Position numbers and translations under genes: made by a program
Assembly: GCA_026986885.1 (NCBI GenBank)
Contig: JALSNT010000589.1
Location: 1-7,377 of the forward strand
DNA length: 7,377 nt
Direction: 5' to 3'
Source of the DNA: Desulfobulbaceae bacterium
GTDB lineage: Bacteria > Desulfobacterota > Desulfobulbia > Desulfobulbales > Desulfobulbaceae
The notes under the pieces: generated by a model
Told to the model about the DNA's origin: nothing
Seen by the model: the letters and a program-made list of their open reading frames with translations, nothing else
The model's database searches: none
Shown: one piece after another, positions 1 to 6,147 of the stretch
Numbering within the stretch: the first letter of the stretch is position 1
How the letters are laid out: every line of letters begins with the position of its first letter

Positions 1-494
1 GCGAGATCAAGACAAACAGGATAGCTGTTTTCAACGCGCAGCCGCAGGGCTTCATCACCAATGGCAAGCACTGCTTGCGGCTGTTTTTGCCCCTCCAGGT
101 CATCAAAAATTTCCCCGCGAAAATAGTCGGGACAGACGCCGATAAACTCCTCAAGAATAATCTTCAGCAGGCAGACCGAAGTATCGGACTGACCGGTCAT
201 TAAAACCGGTTGTCCCCCAAGCTTTTCCGGCGCTACCTGCGAAAACAAAAAAACACTGCCCACCGGGCCGGTGGCGGAAATGGAAAGATCGGCCAGTATC
301 CGGTATCTGTCCGGCCGGGCTGCATATTCATAAGAGGAGACAAAGCCGAGATCCAGCTCCGCTGCCGCCAGCATTTTGTTTAGTTTTGCAGGCGGGGCCT
401 CTATTATCCGCCAGTTTTTTTCATGAACCTGTTCTTTCCAGATTTCATAGATAGGTGCGGTATTGATATAATTGACCATGCCGATCCGGATCAT
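1..494 (-). CDS. mqnA: Chorismate dehydratase MqnA, 3' end cut off by the window edge
   Basis: MqnA converts chorismate to 3-[(1-carboxyvinyl)oxy]benzoate, the first committed step of futalosine-route menaquinone synthesis, in the cytoplasm. The visible 164 residues begin MIRIGMVNYINTAPIY, the typical MqnA opening, which differs from the SPCPNDTF-type opening of the sister enzyme MqnD. They continue with DLGFVSSYEYA (about 48-59), TGPVGSVFLFS (75-85) and AIGDEAL (144-150), all expected of this periplasmic-binding-protein-like fold. The family is usually about 270-290 residues, so roughly 40% is missing beyond position 1. The ATG overlaps the TGA of the upstream deaminase gene as ATGA, and a strong GGGGAGG lies four bases before it, so the start is well supported and translational coupling is likely. 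There is no signal peptide. The family call is firm; activity is inferred from the family and the operon. Confidence 0.93.
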   Translation of the reverse strand, partial: MIRIGMVNYINTAPIYEIWKEQVHEKNWRIIEAPPAKLNKMLAAAELDLGFVSSYEYAARPDRYRILADLSISATGPVGSVFLFSQVAPEKLGGQPVLMTGQSDTSVCLLKIILEEFIGVCPDYFRGEIFDDLEGQKQPQAVLAIGDEALRLRVENSYPVCLDL

Positions 495-1756
495 TGTTCC
501 TCCCCGCCGACATGCAGCCACTGGATTTTGTTCCTGTTACCCGGACCGTTATGCACAAGATGTTCTACCAAATCCACTGGGCCGGTGATGGAGCTGCCGA
601 TGGAGACACAAAGAAGAAGAGCAGCTTTGCCCTGCGCAAGGGTACCGTATTGCTGTTCAATACCCAGTGATTGCGCCCCGCCGATGGTTGCCATCTGCAA
701 AATGGTGAACGGATCAACCACCGGATGATCTTCGGCCAGCAACCGCATCTCCCGCCATATCGACAACTCCGGATTACTGGCGGCGGAATCAGTTCCCAGG
801 GCCGGCAGAATCCCATGTGCCAGATAATCCGGCAACGGGGCTTTACCCACCTGCAAAAAACGATTGGAACCTGGGCAGAGGCACACCTTTGCCCGGCTTT
901 GGGCAAGCAGCTGTATCTCGTCCGTACTCACATGCACCCCATGAACGCAAAGCGTTTTTTCATTAAGAACGCCAAGGTTATGTAGATACTGTACCGACCC
1001 GGTGATGTCAATTGGAGCCTGATGAAAAATTTCCTGATGAAAAACGTCCTCATAAAAACCGCGCCTTTTCAGAAAATCAGCCATGGCACCGGTGCCTGCA
1101 GACAGCAGCCCGGTTTCGGATGCCGGTTCCGCCACATGGATGGGAAAGGTGTGCCCCAGGCGATCAGCCCGCTTTTTAAGGGCGCAGATCAGTCGGGGAT
1201 GGGTTGAATAGGGTGCGTGCGCGGTGCAGAAAACCGCCTCACCCTGTTGTGCCAGCTTTTTCAAGGCGGGCAGCAGCGATTTCCTGCCAAGACCGAGGTA
1301 CTCAACAAAGGGGAACAACCGGCCGGGGAAGTCATAGGTCAGAGAACAGTTGACCCCGGTATTACCGATATCCGCCAAAGCGACAACCCCATCATCATGC
1401 TGGGCCTGCATGGCGTCCCCGGCAGCCTTTTCCACATGCGGGCCGACTGCGCCAAGGCGTTCGCGTTCAGCAAGCATCACCGTCAGCCAGTCAACAAAAT
1501 GCTTGCCTTTGCCCTGGTGCGCCAGATGAGCCAGGTGGGAAAGCTCCAGATGAATATGGGCGTTGACCAGCCCCGGCATCAGGACACAATCAGGATGATC
1601 AACTATTGCGGCCTCCGGATACCGGACCTTAAGATCAGTAAATCGATCTACAGCAAATAGCCGCTTACCGGCAAGGACAACGGCACCGTCACTGATAACA
1701 GGCCGGGCCATGGGAAGCAGCCAGGGCGCACGATGGAGGACAACTGTTGGGTGCAT
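491..1756 (-). CDS. Amidohydrolase, probable aminodeoxyfutalosine deaminase
   Basis: A 421-residue cytosolic metal-dependent hydrolase of the ATZ/TRZ-like amidohydrolase superfamily. Metal and catalytic signatures are all present: HIH (H67, H69) after the MPGLVNAH segment, HVAE (H207, E210), HGVH (H272) and GTDSAASN (D323). The N-terminal (1-60) and C-terminal (about 370-421) parts resemble the usual small beta-sandwich flanks. Relatives deaminate adenosine-type compounds such as S-adenosylhomocysteine, methylthioadenosine or 6-amino-6-deoxyfutalosine. Lying between mqnC and mqnA makes the last substrate by far the likeliest, giving futalosine and ammonia, so that an MqnB-type futalosine hydrolase would act next. 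The start is the first ATG after the mqnC stop, 16 bases away; no Shine-Dalgarno is visible in that gap, so it may depend on coupling. ATG codon 16 is an alternative, but it would remove a conserved-looking LHRAPWLLP opening. The substrate is inferred from context. Confidence 0.85.
   Translation of the reverse strand: MHPTVVLHRAPWLLPMARPVISDGAVVLAGKRLFAVDRFTDLKVRYPEAAIVDHPDCVLMPGLVNAHIHLELSHLAHLAHQGKGKHFVDWLTVMLAERERLGAVGPHVEKAAGDAMQAQHDDGVVALADIGNTGVNCSLTYDFPGRLFPFVEYLGLGRKSLLPALKKLAQQGEAVFCTAHAPYSTHPRLICALKKRADRLGHTFPIHVAEPASETGLLSAGTGAMADFLKRRGFYEDVFHQEIFHQAPIDITGSVQYLHNLGVLNEKTLCVHGVHVSTDEIQLLAQSRAKVCLCPGSNRFLQVGKAPLPDYLAHGILPALGTDSAASNPELSIWREMRLLAEDHPVVDPFTILQMATIGGAQSLGIEQQYGTLAQGKAALLLCVSIGSSITGPVDLVEHLVHNGPGNRNKIQWLHVGGEEQ
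499..505 (-). promoter_or_regulatory. Strong Shine-Dalgarno of mqnA inside the end of the deaminase gene
   Basis: On the minus strand GGGGAGG precedes the mqnA ATG by four bases (AACA). It lies within the last codons of the deaminase gene. It fixes the mqnA start at the ATGA overlap and suggests that ribosomes finishing the upstream gene reinitiate here. Confidence 0.75.
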
Positions 1757-1772
1757 ACTGTGAGGGGTTACA

Positions 1773-2834
1773 TTAAACCAGAGTATAATCCATCAGCCGC
1801 TGACGCGGGGTAAAACCGGCATCCTCGACAAGACGACGGATCTCCCCTTCGGAGAGGCGGAAATGAACCCCGGCAGCGGCGACCACGTTTTCCTCGATCA
1901 TGGTGGAACCGAAATCATTGGCGCCGAAAAAGAGTGAAACCTGGGCGATTTTCGGTCCCTGGGTAACCCATGAGGCCTGAATATTATCGAAATTATCAAG
2001 AAAAATGCGACTCAACGCCAGCATGCGCAGATAGGAAAACCCGGAGTTTTTTTCAATGGGCACGGCATCGGCAAGGGCGGTGTTATCCGGTTGAAACGGC
2101 CAGGGAATAAAAGCGGTAAAGCCGCCTGTCCGATCCTGGAGATCACGCAGCCGCTGCAGATGCTCCAACCGCTCTTCCATGGTCTCCACATGGCCAAACA
2201 TCATGGTGGCGGTGGTGCGCATTCCCAGATTATGGGCCTCTTCCATCACCCCTATCCATTGAGCAGCCGAACATTTACGCGGCGCCAACATCTGCCGTAC
2301 CCGATCGGCAAGAATCTCCGCACCACCGCCGGGCATGGAATCAAGACCGGCAGCCTGCAAGCGCTGCAGCACTTCTTTTGTCGTCAGCTTTGACAGTTCG
2401 GCAAAATGGCAGATTTCAGGCGGCGAAAAACCATGGACATGGATACCGGTCGACTTCATAAACCGCAGCATATCCTCATAATATGCAAGCGGCTTGTCAG
2501 GGTGCAGTCCACCCTGCAAAAGAATCTGGGTTCCGCCCAGTTCCCTGGTTTCCCGGATTTTATTTCCCAGTTCTTCATTGGTCAGTACCGTCCCCTGTTT
2601 ATCTTCCGGTGCCTTAAAAAAGGCGCAGAACTTACAGGCGGAAATACAGATATCGGTATAGTTGATATTGCGGTCAATGACATAGGTCACCACCGGTTGT
2701 GGATGCAGCCGTTTTCTGATGGTATCGGCAAGCAAACCAAGCTGATGAATATCGGCTTTTTCAGCCAGACAGAGAAAGGCATCACCGTCTATACGTTCTC
2801 CGGCAAGCACCTGCCTGATTATCGATTTAACCAT
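1773..2834 (-). CDS. mqnC: Cyclic dehypoxanthine futalosine synthase MqnC (radical SAM)
   Basis: A 353-residue radical SAM enzyme that cyclises dehypoxanthine futalosine to the spiro compound cyclic dehypoxanthine futalosine. The [4Fe-4S] cysteines are C63, C67 and C70 in CISACKFC, directly after YVIDRNINYTD, which is characteristic of MqnC. Further family motifs are GGTQILLQGGLHP (100-112), MPGGGAEI (167-174), ATMMFGHVET (209-218) and the C-terminal FGANDFGSTMIEENVV (303-318). The GSTMIEEN motif separates MqnC from MqnE, which carries DGTV and HMAGA there. Length is normal for the family. The ATG start lies 15 bases after the mqnE stop; AAGGGG overlapping that stop, 11 bases upstream, may serve as a rather distant ribosome binding site. 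It is the second gene of the operon. A tandem radical SAM pair with MqnE is expected for the pathway, and the two proteins are clearly paralogous. Confidence 0.95.
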   Translation of the reverse strand: MVKSIIRQVLAGERIDGDAFLCLAEKADIHQLGLLADTIRKRLHPQPVVTYVIDRNINYTDICISACKFCAFFKAPEDKQGTVLTNEELGNKIRETRELGGTQILLQGGLHPDKPLAYYEDMLRFMKSTGIHVHGFSPPEICHFAELSKLTTKEVLQRLQAAGLDSMPGGGAEILADRVRQMLAPRKCSAAQWIGVMEEAHNLGMRTTATMMFGHVETMEERLEHLQRLRDLQDRTGGFTAFIPWPFQPDNTALADAVPIEKNSGFSYLRMLALSRIFLDNFDNIQASWVTQGPKIAQVSLFFGANDFGSTMIEENVVAAAGVHFRLSEGEIRRLVEDAGFTPRQRLMDYTLV

Positions 2835-2849
2835 AACCGGAGCAGCCCC

Positions 2850-3944
2850 TTAATAGGTCTTTATGGTATTATACAGGGTATCCCGCTGCACCGGATTCCG
2901 CCCTGCCTCCCTGATCAGCCGAATCAAGGTCTTATGGCCCAGCGCCTGCTCTGTTTCCGCCCCTGCCATGTGGGTTATCACCTCTTCCTTAACCGTGCCG
3001 TCCATGTCATCGGCGCCAAAGGCAAGGGCCACCTGGGCGAGCTTGGGACCGATCATCACCCAGTACGCCTTAATATGGGGAAAATTATCCAGCATGAGCC
3101 GGGCAACGGCAATGTTTTTCAGATCACTCATGCCGGTGGTGCCGGAATGCTCCGACATACCGGTGTTTTTGGGATGAAAGGCCAGGGGAATAAAGGCCAG
3201 AAAACCACCGCTTTCATCCTGGGTCCGGCGCAGCTTATCAAGATGCTCCAGTCGTTCGTCATCCGTTTCAATATGTCCATACAGCAGGGTGGCATTGGTA
3301 TGCAGCCCATGCTCATGGGCAATTTTTGTTACCTCTATCCAGCCGTCGCCGGAAAGTTTTTTCTCGCAGGTCAACTCCCGGATACGGGGGCTGAATACCT
3401 CGGCGCCACCACCTGGAATGGAACCAAGGCCGGCATCTTTTAACTCTTCAAGCGTCTCCCCCACGGATTTTCCGGCCAGCCCGGCAAGATGATGAATTTC
3501 GACACAGGTAAAGGCCTGAATATGAACTTCGGGCCGTACCTCTTTTATGGCGCGCAATGCGTCAAGATAATAGGAATAAGGGAGATCGGGATGAATACCG
3601 CCGACCATATGAATCTCGGTAATCGGCTCATCAAGACGGTCCCGAACCTTTTTCCTGATGTCTTCAATACTCATCTCATAGGCTTGTGCATGTCCTTTTT
3701 CTTTACCAAATGCGCAAAACTTACATAAATTGGTGCAGATGTTTGAATAATTGATGTGCTGATTATAGATAAAAAACGCCTGGTTTCCATTTTTCCGCTC
3801 CCGGACGATATTGGCCAGACAACCCAACACCGGCAGATCATTGGAGGCGTATAAGCGTCTGCCGTCCTCGATGCTCAGCCGCTCTTCATTACGAATCTTT
3901 TCCAGGATATCCCCGAAACCGGCCTGCTCTATCAAGATGTCCAT
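2850..3944 (-). CDS. mqnE: Aminofutalosine synthase MqnE (radical SAM)
   Basis: A 364-residue radical SAM enzyme that adds the adenosyl radical to 3-[(1-carboxyvinyl)oxy]benzoate, the MqnA product, to give 6-amino-6-deoxyfutalosine. The cluster cysteines are C70, C74 and C77 in CTNLCKFC after QHINYSNI. Other family segments are EIHMVGGIHPDLPY (110-123), HIQAFTCVEIHH (141-152), IPGGGAEVFSPRIR (176-189), ATLLYGHIET (218-227) and the C-terminal GADDMDGTV with HMAGAE (310-330), which distinguish MqnE from MqnC and from CofH/CofG. Length is normal. It is the first gene of the four-gene operon, so a promoter should lie in 3945-4041. Only a weak AGAGA six bases upstream of the ATG resembles a ribosome binding site, but the N-terminus matches the family in length and there is no better alternative start. 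Confidence 0.95.
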   Translation of the reverse strand: MDILIEQAGFGDILEKIRNEERLSIEDGRRLYASNDLPVLGCLANIVRERKNGNQAFFIYNQHINYSNICTNLCKFCAFGKEKGHAQAYEMSIEDIRKKVRDRLDEPITEIHMVGGIHPDLPYSYYLDALRAIKEVRPEVHIQAFTCVEIHHLAGLAGKSVGETLEELKDAGLGSIPGGGAEVFSPRIRELTCEKKLSGDGWIEVTKIAHEHGLHTNATLLYGHIETDDERLEHLDKLRRTQDESGGFLAFIPLAFHPKNTGMSEHSGTTGMSDLKNIAVARLMLDNFPHIKAYWVMIGPKLAQVALAFGADDMDGTVKEEVITHMAGAETEQALGHKTLIRLIREAGRNPVQRDTLYNTIKTY

Positions 3945-4041
3945 ACTTGTTCTCTATATATTTTTCTGATTACCACTGAAACTCAGCCAAGCTGAAATTA
4001 GGGATACCATCGCTCTTGCCGGTGAAATGTAGCGAACGGAC
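3945..4041 (-). other. Leader/promoter region of the menaquinone operon
   Basis: These 97 bases lie between the sigma-gene terminator and the mqnE start and should hold the operon promoter. I see an AT-rich TATATAGA on the minus strand close to the start codon, but no convincing -35 partner, so no promoter is called. A CTGAAA direct repeat (3976-3981 and 3992-3997, 16 bases apart) and a small inverted repeat TCAGC-CAA-GCTGA (3983-3995) sit in the middle. They could be an operator half-site pair or chance. Confidence 0.35.
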
Positions 4042-4073
4042 AAAAAAAAGCCCCTTCCTGTTGCGAAAGGGGC
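4042..4073 (-). terminator. Intrinsic (rho-independent) terminator of the sigma factor gene
   Basis: On the minus strand a nine-pair stem (GCCCCTTTC with GGAAGGGGC, containing one U-G pair) closes a six-base loop GCAACA and is followed at once by eight T residues. It begins about 40 bases after the sigma gene stop codon and ends about 100 bases before mqnE. It therefore insulates the menaquinone operon from sigma gene transcription. Confidence 0.92.
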
Positions 4074-4114
4074 ATAATAGCACGCAAACATCAATCCGGC
4101 TATTCTACAACAGG

Positions 4115-5431
4115 TTAATCAAGGAAAAAACGCAATTTTTCCCGACGGCTGGAATGCCTGAGCCTGTTGAGGGCCTTTTTCTCGATCTGCCGAATACGTT
4201 CCCTGGAGACGTTAAAGCGTTTGCCGATTTCTTCAAGAGTATACTCGGCAGCCTCGCCAATACCAAAACGCAAACGAATAATCTTTTCCTCCCGTTCGGT
4301 CAAAGTGGACAACACCTCGACCACCCGACTGGACAGCTCACGATTCTGAACGGCGTCATACGGCGATTCCGACTCCTGATTTTCCAGGAAATCACCCAGG
4401 GTGGAGTCATCATCACCCACCGGAGTTTCCAGAGAGATCGGTTCCCGGGAGGCCTCAAGAATTGCCAGGATCTTATCCATCGGCAAATCGGTCATCTTGG
4501 AAATCTCGACCGGGGTCGGCTCACGCCCAAGCTCTTTAAGCAACGAATAAAAGGCCTTGAAAAACTGGCTGCGCAGTTCCAGGAAATGAACCGGCAGACG
4601 GATGGTCCTGGTCTTGTCCAGAATTGCACGGGTTATTGCCTGCCTGATCCACCAGGAGGCATAGGTGGAAAACTTATTGCCTTTTTTGTAATCAAAACGA
4701 AAAACAGCCCGCATCAGGCCCAAATTACCTTCCTGGATCAGGTCGGCCAAGGTCAATCCCTGATGCATGTAGCGTTTGGCAATGGAAACCACCAGCCTGA
4801 GATTGGCCCGGATCATGGAATCCTTGGCACTCTCAATGGAACGGTTATACGCCTCGATCTTGGTGTTCAGTTCAAACAGCTCACGGTAATCGGGGTATTT
4901 CCGATAGGCCATGAGGACGCAGTGCCGCATGTAGTTCAGCTGCTGTTTTTTGGGTTTAAGGGTGGGATCACGCCGTTGCCAGAGATCAATCCGTTCAACC
5001 AGCATAGAGATTTCCTTGACGCCTGAACAATCCTCCCGGATGGCATCAATGATTGAATCAAAGCCGCCGCGAATTGTCTTGGAATACCTGGCCTCATCGT
5101 CGGGAGTAAGGAGATCAAACTGTCCCATTTCCCGCAGGTAGGTCGTGGTGGTTTCTTCCGACTCATGCTCTTCGCTGTCGGGAAGCACTTCCATTCCCTC
5201 CCCCTCGGCATCCTTTTTCCCGGTCCACTCCTCACCGGACAGGGTTTTTTTCTTGCCGGAACTCTCCTGGGTGACAATCTCAATGTTGTTTTCACTGAGG
5301 AAATCAAAAAGTTCTTCAATATCGTTAGGATCCTTGACTTCTGCCGGTAACAGATCATTGAGGTGCTGAAAGGTTATACACCCCTCACCTTTACCGGCCT
5401 CAAGAAGGTCATTTTTGATACTCTTCAGCAC
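4115..5431 (-). CDS. rpoD: RpoD-family RNA polymerase sigma factor with region 1.1 (sigma-70)
   Basis: A 438-residue sigma-70 factor that directs core RNA polymerase to promoters. Region 1.1 is recognisable (about 10-53, CITFQHLNDLLP), followed by an acidic linker, region 1.2 (about 96-121), a short non-conserved segment (about 122-200), region 2 (205-270), region 3 (about 282-345) and region 4 (about 365-438). Contacts known from E. coli sigma-70 are kept: Q264 and T267 for the -10 element, H282 and E285 for the extended -10, and R410, E411 and R414 for the -35. Consensus-type promoter recognition is therefore expected. The protein is shorter than the 613-residue E. coli RpoD, mainly because the non-conserved region is small. 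Just after region 2.4 it reads HFLELRSQFFKAFYSL, unlike the usual HMIETINKL. The gene starts with GTG, and neither dnaG nor rpsU is next to it. It could be the primary sigma factor or a close group 2 paralogue. Confidence 0.85.
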   Translation of the reverse strand: MLKSIKNDLLEAGKGEGCITFQHLNDLLPAEVKDPNDIEELFDFLSENNIEIVTQESSGKKKTLSGEEWTGKKDAEGEGMEVLPDSEEHESEETTTTYLREMGQFDLLTPDDEARYSKTIRGGFDSIIDAIREDCSGVKEISMLVERIDLWQRRDPTLKPKKQQLNYMRHCVLMAYRKYPDYRELFELNTKIEAYNRSIESAKDSMIRANLRLVVSIAKRYMHQGLTLADLIQEGNLGLMRAVFRFDYKKGNKFSTYASWWIRQAITRAILDKTRTIRLPVHFLELRSQFFKAFYSLLKELGREPTPVEISKMTDLPMDKILAILEASREPISLETPVGDDDSTLGDFLENQESESPYDAVQNRELSSRVVEVLSTLTEREEKIIRLRFGIGEAAEYTLEEIGKRFNVSRERIRQIEKKALNRLRHSSRREKLRFFLD

Positions 5432-5440
5432 CTGCCTTCT

Positions 5441-5446
5441 TCCTCC
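5441..5446 (-). promoter_or_regulatory. Shine-Dalgarno fixing the GTG start of the sigma factor gene
   Basis: GGAGGA on the minus strand lies nine bases before the GTG at 5431-5429. An in-frame TAA at 5464-5462 excludes any start much further upstream, and no ATG lies between. The next residues match sigma region 1.1, so the GTG start is well supported. Confidence 0.75.
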
Positions 5447-5591
5447 ACTCGGTTTCCCCGGTTAACAATATGTGTACTCTTTTATTATTTTTACACACTG
5501 CTAAACAACCGGATCATTTTTTGGATAACAACAGCTATACAACAAGAAAACCAGCGTGTAGATTCCATCATACAGCCTCCACACAAAACAG

Positions 5592-5620
5592 TGAATAATC
5601 ACCCCTGGATGCGTCGTCAA
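5592..5620 (-). promoter_or_regulatory. Weak candidate sigma-70 promoter for the sigma factor gene
   Basis: On the minus strand TTGACG (5620-5615) and TATTCA (5597-5592) are separated by 17 bases. The -35 is good, the -10 poor. Transcription would start near 5585 and give a leader of about 150 bases. The -35 sits within the 5607-5628 inverted repeat, so a regulator bound there could affect it. This is a weak pattern match only. Confidence 0.25.
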
Positions 5621-5628
5621 CTGCATCC
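5607..5628. repeat. Inverted repeat GGATGC / GCATCC
   Basis: A perfect six-base inverted repeat (5607-5612 and 5623-5628) around a ten-base centre. It may be a protein binding site overlapping a candidate sigma-gene promoter, or a short hairpin. The repeat is plain in the sequence; its function is unknown. Confidence 0.5.
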
Positions 5629-5695
5629 GTACTGTTTTCTCTTTGACGGACAGCCTGCCGTTTTATGAATCCCGAATCGAACGTTTTTTATTTTG

Positions 5696-5710
5696 GCTCG
5701 AGATGCGAGC
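5696..5710. repeat. Short hairpin GCTCG-AGATG-CGAGC
   Basis: A perfect five-pair stem with a five-base loop, lying one base before the longer inverted repeat at 5712-5754. It is not followed by a clean T tract on either strand, so it is not called a terminator. Confidence 0.45.
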
Positions 5711-5711
5711 T

Positions 5712-5754
5712 TTGAGTCGTTTTATTATGATTCAGTCTACCGGGAACGACTCAA
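5712..5754. repeat. Ten-base perfect inverted repeat TTGAGTCGTT / AACGACTCAA
   Basis: The arms 5712-5721 and 5745-5754 are exact reverse complements around a 23-base centre. This is the longest perfect inverted repeat seen in the intergenic region. Neither strand shows a following T run, so an intrinsic terminator is unlikely. It could be a stem of a structured RNA, the arms of a small repeat element, or paired regulator half-sites. Confidence 0.6.
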
Positions 5755-5778
5755 GATGAAGCAAATTGGGTCAAAACG

Positions 5779-5796
5779 GAAATCCCACAGGATTTC
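5779..5796. repeat. Hairpin GAAATCC-CACA-GGATTTC
   Basis: A perfect seven-pair stem with a four-base loop, 24 bases after the 5712-5754 inverted repeat. No T tract follows. Together with the neighbouring repeats it gives three consecutive potential stems in about 100 bases. Confidence 0.55.
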
Positions 5797-5914
5797 AAGC
5801 ATCCGGAGTCTCCGCTTTGCTCCGCTTACCTGCAACATTTTATCTGGAAAAAAAATCTAAAATTATTCTTTTTTTGCTATTGACAGATGGGTGAAACGCT
5901 CAACGCAGGTGAAC

Positions 5915-5933
5915 AATTCTTGGTAAAAGAATT
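5915..5933. repeat. Inverted repeat AATTCTT-GGTAA-AAGAATT upstream of malQ
   Basis: A perfect seven-base inverted repeat with a five-base centre, directly followed by the palindrome TTAAATTTAA (5933-5942). It lies about 215 bases before malQ in AT-rich DNA. Its size and symmetry would fit an operator for a dimeric regulator, but no regulator gene is in view. Confidence 0.5.
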
Positions 5934-6147
5934 TAAATTTAATGCAGATTTAACGAAAAATCAAACAAAGTTTTAGGAAATGCGCTATCGGTCGAAAAAG
6001 AGATGCGATTCGACAACGAATAGGATAGATTTATTGAACTTAAATTGAGCGATTTAGGTTGAAGAAACAGATCCCTTCTATTTTCCACAGGATGAAGCCG
6101 GATTTGTCGACCGGCAGCGCCGATACCAAAGCAGAAGATAAAGGATA

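Larger units (their letters stand above)
5432..6147. other. Divergent intergenic region (716 bases) between the sigma gene and malQ
   Basis: No open reading frame here looks like a gene, and I see no tRNA. The part next to the sigma gene is its leader. The middle (about 5600-5935) is rich in short inverted repeats, listed separately. The part at about 5850-6060 is noticeably AT-rich compared with the flanking genes and contains palindromes such as TTAAATTTAA (5933-5942). The region should contain promoters for both genes. A structured RNA, regulatory sites or the remains of a decayed gene or repeat element are all possible; the sequence alone does not decide. Confidence 0.6.

Noticed and set aside
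1..494. MqnD (dihydroxynaphthoate synthase) instead of MqnA
   Set aside because: The opening MVNYINTAPIY and the GPVGSVFLFS segment are MqnA-like, and the SPCPNDTF-type opening of MqnD is absent.
2406..3443. Long plus-strand open frame (345 codons) opposite mqnC and mqnE
   Set aside because: It lies entirely antisense to two genes with strong family motifs, spans the junction between them and resembles no protein family I recognise.
1773..3944. CofG/CofH (F420 cofactor) radical SAM pair instead of MqnC/MqnE
   Set aside because: The C-terminal motifs, the neighbouring mqnA and the deaminase point to menaquinone synthesis; CofG/CofH are similar in the cysteine region only.
3945..3970. TATATAGA on the minus strand as the -10 of the mqnE promoter
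   Set aside because: There is no -35 match at a proper distance, and the start site would fall almost on the start codon.
4016..5026. Long plus-strand open frame (336 codons) opposite the sigma factor gene
   Set aside because: It starts in the intergenic region, runs across the terminator and is antisense to conserved sigma regions; its composition is that of a shadow frame.
5363..5668. Plus-strand open frame of 101 codons over the sigma gene start and its leader
   Set aside because: It overlaps the well-supported sigma N-terminus and its Shine-Dalgarno, and shows no recognisable domain.
5712..5754. Intrinsic terminator
   Set aside because: The stem is long, but the loop is 23 bases and no T run follows on either strand.
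5756..5860. Small plus-strand open frame of 34 codons, basic and serine-rich
   Set aside because: It has no ribosome binding site and overlaps the hairpin cluster; better explained by chance in structured DNA.
5880..5885. Perfect TTGACA as a -35 element for malQ
   Set aside because: No acceptable -10 hexamer is found 16 to 18 bases downstream, so no promoter is called.
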